Assembly (NCBI RefSeq): GCF_041431135.1
Contig: NZ_CP107799.1
Span: forward strand, 2,542,001-2,606,000
Reading direction: 5' to 3'
Origin: Streptomyces sp. NBC_00554
Lineage (GTDB): Bacteria; Actinomycetota; Actinomycetes; Streptomycetales; Streptomycetaceae
Length of the DNA: 64,000 nt
Shown: positions 38,060 to 47,701 of the stretch, piece after piece
Layout of the letters: every line of letters starts with the position of its first letter
Position numbering within the stretch: the first letter of the stretch is position 1
Notes under the pieces: generated by a model
Database searches by the model: none
What the model saw: the letters and a program-made list of their open reading frames with translations, nothing else
Told to the model about the DNA's origin: nothing
Program-made: the position numbers and the translations under genes

Positions 38060-40960
38060 TCAGCTGCAACCGCTGGTCGAGCCGCAGCCCTCGCAGATGT
38101 AGCAGGATCCGGCCCGCTGCATCTTCGTACCGCAGGAGAAGCACAGGGGGGCGTCCGCCTGGATACCCAGCTGCATCTCCACCAGTTCGGCACTGGTGCG
38201 GGCCTCCTGCGGGGCGGGCTTGGCCGCCTCGATCACGACCTCCGCCTTGGGGGCGGCGACGGCCTTCAGTTCCTGCGCGCGAGGCGCGGACTGGGCAAGG
38301 CCCTCGACGTCCACGTCGTCGTCGGACGGCTCGTACGACCCGGTCTCCAGGTGACGCTGACGCTCGTCGATGGAGTGGATGCCGAGCGCGGAGCGCGTCT
38401 CGAAGGGCAGGAAGTCGAGCGCCAGGCGGCGGAAGATGTAGTCGACGATCGACTGCGCCATCCGCACATCCGGGTCGTCCGTCATACCGGCCGGCTCGAA
38501 GCGCATGTTCGTGAACTTGGAGACGTACGTCTCCAGGGGCACGCCGTACTGCAGGCCCACCGAGACGGCGATGGAGAAGGCGTCCATCATGCCGGCGAGG
38601 GTCGAGCCCTGCTTCGACATCTTCAGGAAGACCTCGCCGAGACCGTCGTCCGGGTAGGAGTTGGCGGTCATGTAGCCCTCGGCGCCGCCCACCGTGAAGG
38701 AGGTGGTGATGCCGGGACGGCCCTTGGGGAGACGCTTGCGGACCGGGCGGTACTCGACGACCTTCTCGACCGCGGTACGGATGGTCTCCTCGGCCTTGGC
38801 AGTGACCTCGACCTTCTCCTTGTCCTTGGTCTTCGCGGAGAGGGGCTGGCCGACCTTGCAGTTGTCGCGGTAGATCGCGAGCGCCTTGACGCCCATCTTC
38901 CAGGCCTCGAAGTAGACCTCTTCGACGTCCTCGACGGTCGCCGTCTCCGGCAGGTTGACCGTCTTGGAGAGCGCGCCGGAGATCCACGGCTGGATCGCGG
39001 CCATCATGCGGACGTGGCCCATCGCGGAGATGGAGCGCTCGCCCATGGCGCAGTCGAACACCTCGTAGTGCTCGTGCTTGAGGCTCGGGGCGTCGATCAC
39101 ATTGCCGTTCTCGGCGATGTGGGCGACGATCGCCTCGATCTGCTCCTCCTGGTAGCCCAGGCGGCGCAGGGCCTGCGGAACGGTGCCGTTGACGATCTGC
39201 ATCGAGCCGCCGCCGACCAGCTTCTTGAACTTGACCAGCGCGAGGTCGGGCTCAAGACCGGTGGTGTCACAGGACATCGCGAGACCGATGGTGCCGGTCG
39301 GGGCGATGACCGAGGCCTGCGCGTTGCGGAAGCCGTTCTTCTCACCGAGGTGCAGAACGTCCTGCCAGGACTCCGTGGCGGCGGCCCAGATCGGACTGTC
39401 CAGGTCGTCCACGCGAGGGGCCACGGCGTTGGCGTCGGAGTGCTGCTTCATGACGCGCTGGTGCGGCTGCGCGTTGCGGGCGTAGCCGTCGTACGGGCCG
39501 ACGACCGCGGCGAGTTCCGCGGAACGCTTGTACGAGGTGCCGGTCATCAGCGAGGTGATCGCGCCGGCGAGGGAGCGACCGCCGTCGGAGTCGTAGGCGT
39601 GGCCGGTCGCCATCAGGAGGGCGCCGAGGTTGGCGTAACCGATGCCCAGCTGACGGAAGGCGCGGGTGTTCTCGCCGATCTTCTGGGTCGGGAAGTCCGC
39701 GAAGCAGATGGAGATGTCCATCGCGGTGATGACCAGCTCGACGACCTTCGAGAAGCGCTCGACGTCGAAGGACTGGTGGCCCTTGCCGTCGTCCTTCAGG
39801 AACTTCATCAGGTTCAGCGAGGCGAGGTTGCAGGACGTGTTGTCCAGGTGCATGTACTCACTGCACGGGTTCGAGCCGTTGATCCGGCCGGACTCCGGGC
39901 ACGTGTGCCAGGCGTTGATCGTGTCGTCGTACTGGATGCCGGGGTCGGCGCAGGCCCAGGCCGCCTCGGCCATCTTGCGGAAGAGCGACTTGGCGTCGAC
40001 CTCCTCGATGACCTCGCCGGTCATACGGGACGTCAGGCCGAACTTGCCGCCCGCCTCGACCGCCTTCATGAACGTGTCGTTCACACGGACCGAGTTGTTG
40101 GCGTTCTGGTACTGGACGGACGTGATGTCGTCGCCGCCCAGGTCCATGTCGAAGCCCGCGTCACGCAGGGCGCGGATCTTCTCCTCTTCCTTCACCTTGG
40201 TCTCGATGAAGCCCTCGATGTCGGGGTGGTCGACGTCGAGGATGACCATCTTGGCCGCGCGGCGCGTGGCGCCACCCGACTTGATCGTTCCTGCGGAGGC
40301 GTCGGCACCGCGCATGAAGGAGACCGGACCCGAGGCGTTGCCGCCCGAGGAGAGCAGCTCCTTGGAGGAGCGGATGCGGGAGAGGTTCAGGCCGGCGCCG
40401 GAGCCGCCCTTGAAGATCATGCCCTCTTCCTTGTACCAGTCGAGGATCGACTCCATGGAGTCGTCGACGGACAGGATGAAGCAGGCGGAGACCTGCTGGG
40501 GCTGCGGCGTGCCCACGTTGAACCACACCGGGGAGTTGAAGCTGAAGATCTGGTGCAGGAGCGCGTACGCCAGCTCGTGCTCGAAGATCTCGGCGTCGGC
40601 GGGCGAGGTGAAGTACTTGTAGTCCTCTCCGGCCTTCCGGTACGTCTTCACGATGCGGTCGATGAGCTGCTTGAGGCTCACCTCGCGCTGCGGGGTGCCG
40701 ACAGCACCGCGGAAGTACTTGCTGGTGACGATGTTGACCGCGTTCACCGACCACGAGTCGGGGAACTCGACGCCACGCTGCTCGAAGTTGACCGAGCCGT
40801 CGCGCCAGTTGGTCATGACGACGTCACGGCGCGCCCATTCCACCTCGTCGTACGGGTGCACGCCAGGAGTGGTGTGGATGCGCTCGATGCGCAGTCCCTT
40901 GCTGGCCTTGGTTCCCTTGGCGCGGGAACCTCGTGCCGGACCGCTCGCCGTCTCTGTCAT
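38060..40960 (-). CDS. nrdJ: adenosylcobalamin-dependent (class II) ribonucleotide reductase
   Basis: Makes deoxyribonucleotides from ribonucleotides using adenosylcobalamin to generate the thiyl radical, so it needs no oxygen. The 966 residues show reductase motifs PVWFNVGTPQPQQVSACFIL, GSGAGLNLSRIRSS, INGSNPCSEYMHLDNTSCNL and MSCDTTGLEPD. The C-terminus has a Cys-rich tail (CFSCGTKMQ, CYICEGCG) for zinc binding or reductant exchange. I start it at the ATG at 40960, four bases after GGGAGG. It is 150 bases downstream of nrdR and is probably cotranscribed; NrdR should repress the pair when dATP/ATP is high. Confidence 0.96.
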   Translation of the reverse strand: MTETASGPARGSRAKGTKASKGLRIERIHTTPGVHPYDEVEWARRDVVMTNWRDGSVNFEQRGVEFPDSWSVNAVNIVTSKYFRGAVGTPQREVSLKQLIDRIVKTYRKAGEDYKYFTSPADAEIFEHELAYALLHQIFSFNSPVWFNVGTPQPQQVSACFILSVDDSMESILDWYKEEGMIFKGGSGAGLNLSRIRSSKELLSSGGNASGPVSFMRGADASAGTIKSGGATRRAAKMVILDVDHPDIEGFIETKVKEEEKIRALRDAGFDMDLGGDDITSVQYQNANNSVRVNDTFMKAVEAGGKFGLTSRMTGEVIEEVDAKSLFRKMAEAAWACADPGIQYDDTINAWHTCPESGRINGSNPCSEYMHLDNTSCNLASLNLMKFLKDDGKGHQSFDVERFSKVVELVITAMDISICFADFPTQKIGENTRAFRQLGIGYANLGALLMATGHAYDSDGGRSLAGAITSLMTGTSYKRSAELAAVVGPYDGYARNAQPHQRVMKQHSDANAVAPRVDDLDSPIWAAATESWQDVLHLGEKNGFRNAQASVIAPTGTIGLAMSCDTTGLEPDLALVKFKKLVGGGSMQIVNGTVPQALRRLGYQEEQIEAIVAHIAENGNVIDAPSLKHEHYEVFDCAMGERSISAMGHVRMMAAIQPWISGALSKTVNLPETATVEDVEEVYFEAWKMGVKALAIYRDNCKVGQPLSAKTKDKEKVEVTAKAEETIRTAVEKVVEYRPVRKRLPKGRPGITTSFTVGGAEGYMTANSYPDDGLGEVFLKMSKQGSTLAGMMDAFSIAVSVGLQYGVPLETYVSKFTNMRFEPAGMTDDPDVRMAQSIVDYIFRRLALDFLPFETRSALGIHSIDERQRHLETGSYEPSDDDVDVEGLAQSAPRAQELKAVAAPKAEVVIEAAKPAPQEARTSAELVEMQLGIQADAPLCFSCGTKMQRAGSCYICEGCGSTSGCS

Positions 40961-41110
40961 GCCGCCTCCCTGTATCGGGCTAAAACGCCCAGAAGTGCCT
41001 CGTTCTTCCCGTGGCACGGTGTGTGTCTGATGCTGCGCGCGCCGCATGCGCGGCCGCCCGCAACAGGTCTGTGGTCGCCACCGACGAGCCGACCCGAGTC
41101 GGCCTTCCCG

Positions 41111-41674
41111 TCAGTCGGCGGCGTTGGCGGGCACGGGGACCTGGACGGCCTCTCCGGACCCGCGGTCGCTTTCCGGGCGCTCCGCGGAGGCGTCTTCGTC
41201 GTCCGCCTCGTCCGCAGCGGGGCGCTGCCTCGTCTCTTCCCTGAGTTCCACGATGGCCGCCTCGAAGTCCTCGAGCGAGTCGAACGCCCGGTAGACGGAC
41301 GCGAATCGCAGATAGGCGACGAGGTCGAGTTCCTGCAACGGGCCGAGTATGGCCAGTCCCACGTCGTGGGTGGTCAGTTCGGCACTTCCGGTGGCTCGCA
41401 CCGCCTCCTCGACCCGCTGGCCGAGCTGGGCGAGTGCGTCCTCGGTGACAGGCCGCCCCTGGCACGCCTTGCGGACGCCATTGATGACCTTGGTACGGCT
41501 GAAGGGTTCGGTCACGCCGGAGCGCTTGACCACCATCAGCGAGCACGTCTCCACGGTCGTGAAACGACGGGAGCAGTCGGGACACTGGCGGCGCCTGCGG
41601 ATCGACGTGCCGTCATCGGTCGTACGACTGTCGACGACGCGGCTGTCGGGGTGCCTGCAGAAGGGGCAGTGCAT
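41111..41674 (-). CDS. nrdR: NrdR transcriptional repressor
   Basis: ATP/dATP-sensing repressor of ribonucleotide reductase genes. The 187 residues have an N-terminal zinc ribbon (Cys3, Cys6, Cys31, Cys34) and an ATP-cone (about 49-139: [33 protein letters not shown]). The Asp/Glu-rich tail of about 35 residues is longer than in E. coli NrdR. It is upstream of nrdJ in the same direction and divergent from lexA. I could not find a confident NrdR box, only an imperfect CCAC-N5-GTGG repeat near 41815-41828. Confidence 0.95.
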   Translation of the reverse strand: MHCPFCRHPDSRVVDSRTTDDGTSIRRRRQCPDCSRRFTTVETCSLMVVKRSGVTEPFSRTKVINGVRKACQGRPVTEDALAQLGQRVEEAVRATGSAELTTHDVGLAILGPLQELDLVAYLRFASVYRAFDSLEDFEAAIVELREETRQRPAADEADDEDASAERPESDRGSGEAVQVPVPANAAD

Positions 41675-42192
41675 GGCTCCAACCCTCCTTCACAGCACGA
41701 CTCATAGAGCTCGGGAGACCCCTTGGGTCCCTCGAAGCAGCCCCAAGCATAGGCGATGACCGAGGGGCCGGAGACCCGGGGGACCACAACTTCTGGGCTG
41801 CTACTGCAATCCAACCACTACATGTGGGGCTTGGCCCGCAAATTCACCGATGACGCGCGTGTCGCACACGTATTGGCATGTGCCGCAAGGCCATACCGAT
41901 TTCAGACACACAGGGATAGCGTGGTCGCCGCACGGAATGGGGGGCGGTTCCCGGTCGACGGGGTACCGGATGGCAGACTGGGCAGCGGCCCAGGTCGACC
42001 GGCACAGCCGTCGCCCCGGCGGGGAAGAGTACAGCAATGAGACCTTTTGTCCGCCAGGTGCAGCGTTAGCCATACACCCAGACACATGATCGCGACAGGC
42101 AATCCACACTTTTTCACTCGAACGTGTGTTTGGCGCAACCTTTCGAAAGCAACTACCGTTGTCCAGCAGGGAGACCATCGAGAGGGGCCGAC
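41675..42192. other. 518-bp divergent intergenic region (nrdR / lexA)
   Basis: Carries the promoters of nrdR-nrdJ and lexA. The SOS box at 42119-42132 is listed separately. The stretch 42060-42135 is AT-rich. No gene seen. Confidence 0.5.
42119..42132. promoter_or_regulatory. SOS box upstream of lexA
   Basis: CGAACGTGTGTTTG matches the Gram-positive LexA operator pattern CGAAC-N4-GTT(C/T)G, 60 bases upstream of the lexA start. It predicts autorepression and DNA-damage induction. Confidence 0.8.
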
Positions 42193-42969
42193 GTGACCAC
42201 CACCGCAGACAGTGCCACCATCACTGCCCAGGACCGCTCCCAGGGCCGACTCGAGCCGGTGCATGCGATGAACGAAGCTGCGAATCATGAGGGGCCCAAG
42301 CGATCCCTGCCGGGCCGACCTCCAGGCATCCGGGCGGACAGCTCGGGCCTCACCGACCGGCAACGCCGGGTGATCGAGGTCATCAGGGACTCCGTGCAGC
42401 GGCGCGGCTACCCGCCGTCGATGCGGGAGATCGGACAGGCTGTCGGCCTTTCCAGCACCTCCTCGGTCGCGCATCAACTGATGGCACTGGAGCGCAAGGG
42501 CTTCCTGCGGCGCGACCCGCACCGCCCGCGCGCGTACGAGGTCAGGGGCTCGGACCAGTCCTCGGCGCAGCCCACGGACACGGCGGGCAAGCCGGCCGCG
42601 TCGTACGTCCCGCTCGTGGGCCGTATCGCCGCAGGTGGGCCCATCCTGGCCGAGGAGTCGGTGGAGGACGTGTTCCCCCTCCCCCGCCAGCTGGTCGGCG
42701 ACGGCGAGCTGTTCGTCCTGAAGGTCGTCGGTGACTCGATGATCGAGGCCGCCATCTGCGACGGGGACTGGGTCACCGTCCGCCGCCAGCCGGTCGCGGA
42801 GAACGGCGACATCGTGGCCGCCATGCTCGAAGGCGAGGCCACGGTGAAGCGCTTCAAGCGCGAGGACGGGCATGTGTGGCTCCTGCCGCACAACTCCGCG
42901 TACCAGCCGATTCCCGGCGACGAGGCGACCATCCTCGGCAAGGTCGTGGCAGTGCTGCGGCGCGTCTAG
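42193..42969 (+). CDS. lexA: SOS repressor LexA
   Basis: Represses DNA-damage genes until RecA filaments stimulate its self-cleavage. The 258 residues have a winged HTH (about 53-118: [40 protein letters not shown]). The cleavage site is Ala147-Gly148 (RIAAGGP) and the catalytic dyad is Ser182 (VVGDSMIEA) and Lys219 ([10 protein letters not shown]). The N-terminal 50 residues extend beyond E. coli LexA, as in other streptomycetes. I chose the GTG at 42193, which has GAGAGGGG five bases upstream, over the in-frame GTG at 42124, which overlaps the SOS box. Confidence 0.97.
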   Translation: MTTTADSATITAQDRSQGRLEPVHAMNEAANHEGPKRSLPGRPPGIRADSSGLTDRQRRVIEVIRDSVQRRGYPPSMREIGQAVGLSSTSSVAHQLMALERKGFLRRDPHRPRAYEVRGSDQSSAQPTDTAGKPAASYVPLVGRIAAGGPILAEESVEDVFPLPRQLVGDGELFVLKVVGDSMIEAAICDGDWVTVRRQPVAENGDIVAAMLEGEATVKRFKREDGHVWLLPHNSAYQPIPGDEATILGKVVAVLRRV

Positions 42970-43398
42970 CACGCCGCGACGGGCGGGACACTCCGCCCCG
43001 CCCCTGACCGGGCCCCGGGACCAACTGCGCCGGTTCCGGGGCCCTGTGCGTTTTCTGGCCGGGGGCCTTGGGCTGGGCTTGTCCTGGCCCGGCGCTCGGA
43101 GTGCGGGCGCTTTCCGGCGGCCAGGACCCTAAGGCACGGCGCCTCGTGGGGCACTGCGCCTCGTGGAGCACGGCGTCCGATGATCAGTGGCGCCGCAGGG
43201 CCCGGGGTTGTCCGAACTCCTGCCTCGGCAGACCTCGGTAGAGAGCTGGGCCAGGGCTCCCGGGGCTCGCCGACCCCGCTCGCGTGCGATGACATGCGCC
43301 AGCCCAGGCTGCGTCGGGCGGCATCGGCATGGGCCTGCGGAAGCGCCCACGGCGGCCACGCCCCCGGGCAGAGGCGCGAACCACCCCGCCCGGGGGCG
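42970..43398. other. 429-bp intergenic region between convergent lexA and dinG
   Basis: Has the lexA terminator hairpin near its left end. The remaining 350 bases are GC-rich with no convincing gene or regulatory site. Confidence 0.45.
43010..43044 (+). terminator. lexA terminator
   Basis: GGGCCCCGGGACC (43010-43022) pairs with GGTTCCGGGGCCC (43032-43044), one G.U pair, nine-base loop, followed shortly by GTTTTC. Confidence 0.75.
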
Positions 43399-45375
43399 CT
43401 ACGCGCCTTCCGTCTTCCGCGCGGCCTCGTCGATCGCGGCCAGGGACCTCCGTACCTGGTTACGGTCCGTCGTGTACCAGAACTCGGGCAGTGACGCCTT
43501 CAGATAGCTGCCGTAGCGAGCCGTGGCCAGGCGCTGGTCCAGTACGGCGACGACGCCGCGGTCCCCCGACGCTCGTACGAGGCGGCCGGCGCCCTGCGCC
43601 ATCAGCAGGGCCGCGTGGGTGGCTGCGACGGCCATGAAACCGTTGCCTCCCTTGTCCTCGACCGCCTTCTGGCGGGCGCTCATCAAGGGGTCGTCGGGGC
43701 GCGGGAAGGGGATCTTGTCCATGACGACCAGCTGGCAGCTCGGGCCCGGGACGTCCACGCCCTGCCAGAGGGAGAGCGTGCCGAAGAGGCAGGTCTTCGG
43801 GTCGGCCGCGAAGTTCTTGATCAGCTCGCCGAGCGTCTCCTCGCCCTGGAGCAGGATGGGGTACTCGGGGATGCGCGAGCGCAGTTCCTCCGCCGCGAGC
43901 TGGGCGGCTCGCATCGAGGAGAACAGGCCTAGCGTGCGGCCTCCGGCGGCCTGGATCAGCTCGGTGAGCTCGTCCAGCATGTCCCCGCGGTCGCCGTCGC
44001 GTGCAGGGCGTGACAGGTGCTTGGCAACGTAGAGAATGCCCTGCCTGGGGTAGTCGAAGGGCGAGCCGACGTCGATGCCCTTCCACTGCGGAAGGTCATC
44101 GCCCTCCGTGCCCTCCGGGGCGAGCCCAAGGGACGCGCCCACTCCGTTGAAGTCGCCGCCGAGCTTCAGCGTCGCGGAGGTCAGGACGACGGAGCGGTCC
44201 GTGAAGAGCTTCTCCCTGAGGAGCCCGGACACGTTCATGGGAGCGACGCGCAGCGACGCGCCGAAGCGGTCATGGCGCTCGTACCAGACGACGTCCCACT
44301 CCGAGCCGTTGGTGATCCGCTCGGACACATCGTGCACGGTCTCCAGCGAGGCGAGTGCCTGCTTGCGTACCGCGTCCTCGTCCTGAACGGACTTGTCGCG
44401 CGTGGAGCCGAGCGCCGAGATCACCGTACGGGCGGCGTCGCGCAGCGCCATCAGCGCGTACCCGAGATCCTCCGGGATCTCCTCCAGGCGCCCGGGCAGG
44501 GCCAGCTCCATCAGCCGCTCGAAACCCTCGGCGGCGGTCTGGAGCTGGTCGGCGGCCTTCTCGTTGACGAGCTTCGCGGCGCGACGGACGGCACGGTTGA
44601 CCTGGCCGGGTGTGAGCTCGCCGGTCGCGACGCCGGTGACCCTGGAGACCAGCTCGTGGGCCTCGTCGACGATCAGCACCTCGTGCATCGGGAGGACCGG
44701 CGCGCCCTCGATGGCGTCGATCGCCAGCAGCGCGTGGTTGGTGACGATGACCTCGGCGAGTTTGGCGCGCTCACGGGCCGCCTCGGCGAAACACTCCGCT
44801 CCATAGGCGCACTTGCTGGCGCCCAGGCACTCCCGGGACGACACGGACACCTGGGCCCAGGCACGGTCGGAGACGCCGGGCGTGAGGTCGTCCCGGTCCC
44901 CGGTCTCGGTCTCGTCCGACCAGTCCCGCAGCCGCACCAGGTCCTGGCCGAGCTTGCTGGTGGGAGCGGCCGCCTCGAACTGGTCGAAGAGGCCCCCGTC
45001 CTCTTCCTGGGGCACACCCTCGCGCAGGCGGTGCAGACACAGATAGTTCGACCGGCCCTTGAGCATCGCGAACTCGGGGCGGCGGCGCAGCAGCGGATGC
45101 AGCGCCTCCACGGTCCGTGGAAGGTCACGCTCCACAAGCTGTCGCTGGAGCGCCAGGGTGGCGGTCGCCACGACCACCCGCTCCCCGTGCGCGAGCGCGG
45201 GCACCAGGTAACCGAGCGACTTTCCGGTGCCGGTGCCTGCCTGGACCAGCAGGTGGGAATTGTCGTCGATGGCGCCCGCGACGCTTTCGGCCATGGTCAC
45301 CTGGCCAGGGCGCTCCGTACCACCGACGGCAGTGACGGCAGCATGCAGGAGTTCGGGGAGTGAGGGCTCTGTCAT
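43399..45375 (-). CDS. dinG: DinG/XPD-type ATP-dependent DNA helicase
   Basis: A 658-residue superfamily 2 helicase that unwinds DNA 5' to 3' during repair. Walker A is QAGTGTGKS (45-53). The DEAH box is in LIVDEAHEL. The iron-sulfur cluster cysteines are SRECLGASKCAYGAECF together with an upstream Cys (YLCLHRL). The C-terminal helicase motif is MAQGAGRLVRASGDRG. It lies next to lexA but converges on it, and I found no SOS box at its own start. The ATG at 45375 is the natural start. Confidence 0.92.
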   Translation of the reverse strand: MTEPSLPELLHAAVTAVGGTERPGQVTMAESVAGAIDDNSHLLVQAGTGTGKSLGYLVPALAHGERVVVATATLALQRQLVERDLPRTVEALHPLLRRRPEFAMLKGRSNYLCLHRLREGVPQEEDGGLFDQFEAAAPTSKLGQDLVRLRDWSDETETGDRDDLTPGVSDRAWAQVSVSSRECLGASKCAYGAECFAEAARERAKLAEVIVTNHALLAIDAIEGAPVLPMHEVLIVDEAHELVSRVTGVATGELTPGQVNRAVRRAAKLVNEKAADQLQTAAEGFERLMELALPGRLEEIPEDLGYALMALRDAARTVISALGSTRDKSVQDEDAVRKQALASLETVHDVSERITNGSEWDVVWYERHDRFGASLRVAPMNVSGLLREKLFTDRSVVLTSATLKLGGDFNGVGASLGLAPEGTEGDDLPQWKGIDVGSPFDYPRQGILYVAKHLSRPARDGDRGDMLDELTELIQAAGGRTLGLFSSMRAAQLAAEELRSRIPEYPILLQGEETLGELIKNFAADPKTCLFGTLSLWQGVDVPGPSCQLVVMDKIPFPRPDDPLMSARQKAVEDKGGNGFMAVAATHAALLMAQGAGRLVRASGDRGVVAVLDQRLATARYGSYLKASLPEFWYTTDRNQVRRSLAAIDEAARKTEGA

Positions 45376-45463
45376 AGCTCTGCCACCCTACGGGGCACCA
45401 CTGACAACCGGGCGATCAAGGTGGGGACGACGGTCGCGATCAAGACGGGCACCGTATGCGTGA

Positions 45464-47644
45464 TCAAGGCTGGTGGAGGGGGTTCGGGACGGTGCCGTGC
45501 ACGGCGACGTGCGGGCGCTCCGGGCGGTCGCGGTAGCCATCCAGATGCAGGCGGTTCCGGTTCAGACACAGGCGCGCGATACGAGGAGTGAGAAGGTCGA
45601 AGGTCTCGTAGCGCTCCTTGAGCTCTGGGAAGCGTGTCTGGTGGCGGATGATCTCCGCTCGAACGAGGGACCAGAACTCGTCCTCCGGCACACCCAGTTG
45701 CTCCTCGCAGAGCGGTGCGAGGAAGCGGAACACCCCCACAAAGAGCCCGGAATGGATGAACTGGGTCAGGAACGCGGGTGGCTCGGTGAGCAGCACCTGC
45801 CGTACGTCATCGGGCATGGAGGCGTGCTCGGGCAGGGGGTCCGCGCTCACGTTGACGTCGTCCACGAAGTCCTTCACCGCAAGCCGGACGGGTACGTCAT
45901 GGTCGTCGAAGACAACGATCGTGTTCTCCCCATGTGGGCTGAACACAGTGCCGTACCGATAGAGGAAGTGCAGCAGTGGCGGCAGCAGGGCGGCGAAGAG
46001 CCGACGCAACCAGGCCCTGGGGGCAAGTCCGGATCGGGCGACGAGCTGAGCTGTGAAGGAACAGCCTTCCGGGTCGGTGTACAGAAGCGCCGCCAGGGTG
46101 CGGGCGCGTTCTCCGGGGGCCAGCTGACGGGGGACCGGCTCGCGCCAGATGGCGCCGAGCAATTCCTTGTACTGGTAAGGAACCTCGGGGAGGGCGTCGT
46201 ACTCAGGATGTCCGACGGTCACCGAGGCGACCTCGCCGAGCAGGATCACCCGGCAGGTGTCACGCAGGAACGGGTCGGCGTCGCGCAGGGCGTGCATCCA
46301 GGCGGTGACGGCGGGGGCCGCGAGCGTCCGTTCCGTCGGAAGGCCGCGCCACACCAGGGTGTTGAGCACGGAAAGCGGCAGCTTCACGGTGTGCCGGTCG
46401 GGGTGCGAGACGTTGAGGAACGTCCGAATCGACTGCTGGGGCAGGCGCAGATCACCGTCCGAGTGCAGCGGCACGATCGCGCCCGCGGCGACGGCGGACG
46501 CGAAGAGCGGCAGCACGATGTCGTCCCACTGCCAGGGGTGCACAGGCAGATAGAGGTACGACTCCGGGGTCAGCCCGCGCGCGCGGAGTAACCCGTCGAA
46601 GGACTCCCTCGTGGCGGGGGCGAGCTCGCGTGCGTAGAGCTGCTCGGCGGTGTCGAGGCCCGGGACACCTCGGTAGCTGGCGAGTGTGGTCCGCACCGCG
46701 ATCCACGGAAGAGCCGTCGCTCTGCGAGCCTCCGGCGCCCAGTCCGCGGCGTCCCTCGCGGAGAAACCGAGGCGGCCCTTGTTGAGCACGATCCAGGGGT
46801 GGCCGGTCTGGTGGCCCTCCAGTTCCGCGTATCCCAGGTCGGCCAATTCTGTCGCCGTCAGAGCGTTGTGGTCGAGGCGCGTGTCCGCGGCGAGCGTGGT
46901 GCTCAGCTCGCGAATGACATGGCCGAGCGTCGCACCGTCCAGCCCCAGCGTGCCGCGCGCACGAATGAGGAAACCGAGCGGGTCGGTGAAGGGCCGCGGC
47001 TCCTCCTCTCCTTCCGCGAGAGTCAGCGAGGCGGGGTCGACGCGCCAACTGTCGTACGCGGTACGGCGGGCGCGGAAGGAGAGGCTGCCGCCGGCGTCGA
47101 GGCGGAGGGTGTAGGGGGCGTATCGGGGGTGCGGGGCGTGTGGAGTGCTGGCCACGGACGTGTGAGCGGCGCCGGAGGGTGCGGAATCCATGGGGGTCCG
47201 GTCCGGGATCGGGGATGTCTCGGGGTGCGCGGACAGGTTCCGGGACGGGTACGCGGACGGATCCGGGAACGAGTTCGGGGACGGATCCGGGGACGCGGTT
47301 GGGATCAGCTTCCGCGCCTGGTCCGAGCCTGGAGCTGGGGCTGTGGCTGAGGCTGTGGCTGGGGCTGGGGGCGAGGCTGTGGCTGGGGCGAACCCCGACT
47401 CCTCACGATCTGGGGATGGATACGGGACCAAGGTTGCTCTCCGCTCCAGGTCCGGGGACGCCGTCGAGTCCAGCAATCGCTCCGGCTCCGGCTCCGGCTG
47501 GATGATCCCTTCGTGCGCGAACTCGCCGATCATCTTGGCGAGCAGGCGGCGGCCGGCCTGCTCCCACCGGTCTTTGCGCAGCTCAGGGGGGTCATACAGA
47601 GCGGACGGCTCGCTGGAGGCGGGGGTGGCGGATGAATTCGGCAC
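45464..47644 (-). CDS. IucA/IucC-family NIS siderophore synthetase (1)
   Basis: A 726-residue ATP-dependent ligase that would join a carboxylate (citrate or a citrate amide) to an amine or hydroxamate. Family motifs: GHPWIVLNKGRLGFS, the LPVHPWQWDD block (His369), QQSIRTFLNVSHP and SPHGENTIVVFDD, followed by the FhuF-like C-terminal segment (PEDEFWSLVRAEI). Residues about 55-160 form an inserted Pro/Ser/Ala/Asp-rich linker with short repeats, absent from ordinary IucA proteins. The GTG at 47644 has GAGGAG five bases upstream. Last gene of the siderophore operon. Confidence 0.9.
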   Translation of the reverse strand: MPNSSATPASSEPSALYDPPELRKDRWEQAGRRLLAKMIGEFAHEGIIQPEPEPERLLDSTASPDLERRATLVPYPSPDREESGFAPATASPPAPATASATAPAPGSDQARKLIPTASPDPSPNSFPDPSAYPSRNLSAHPETSPIPDRTPMDSAPSGAAHTSVASTPHAPHPRYAPYTLRLDAGGSLSFRARRTAYDSWRVDPASLTLAEGEEEPRPFTDPLGFLIRARGTLGLDGATLGHVIRELSTTLAADTRLDHNALTATELADLGYAELEGHQTGHPWIVLNKGRLGFSARDAADWAPEARRATALPWIAVRTTLASYRGVPGLDTAEQLYARELAPATRESFDGLLRARGLTPESYLYLPVHPWQWDDIVLPLFASAVAAGAIVPLHSDGDLRLPQQSIRTFLNVSHPDRHTVKLPLSVLNTLVWRGLPTERTLAAPAVTAWMHALRDADPFLRDTCRVILLGEVASVTVGHPEYDALPEVPYQYKELLGAIWREPVPRQLAPGERARTLAALLYTDPEGCSFTAQLVARSGLAPRAWLRRLFAALLPPLLHFLYRYGTVFSPHGENTIVVFDDHDVPVRLAVKDFVDDVNVSADPLPEHASMPDDVRQVLLTEPPAFLTQFIHSGLFVGVFRFLAPLCEEQLGVPEDEFWSLVRAEIIRHQTRFPELKERYETFDLLTPRIARLCLNRNRLHLDGYRDRPERPHVAVHGTVPNPLHQP

Positions 47645-47701
47645 GAGCACTCCTCGACAGGGAACCGGATCGGGACGAGCGGTGTACTAAATGTGACGGC
47701 G

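Noticed and set aside
38351..41707. Very long open frame (1118 codons) on the plus strand
   Set aside because: It is antisense to nrdJ and nrdR, whose products match families over their whole length. Such frames are expected in very GC-rich DNA.
41814..41829. Possible NrdR box upstream of nrdR (ACCACTACATGTGGGG)
   Set aside because: Only an imperfect CCAC-N5-GTGG repeat; it does not align well with the 16-bp NrdR-box consensus and no second box at the usual spacing was seen.
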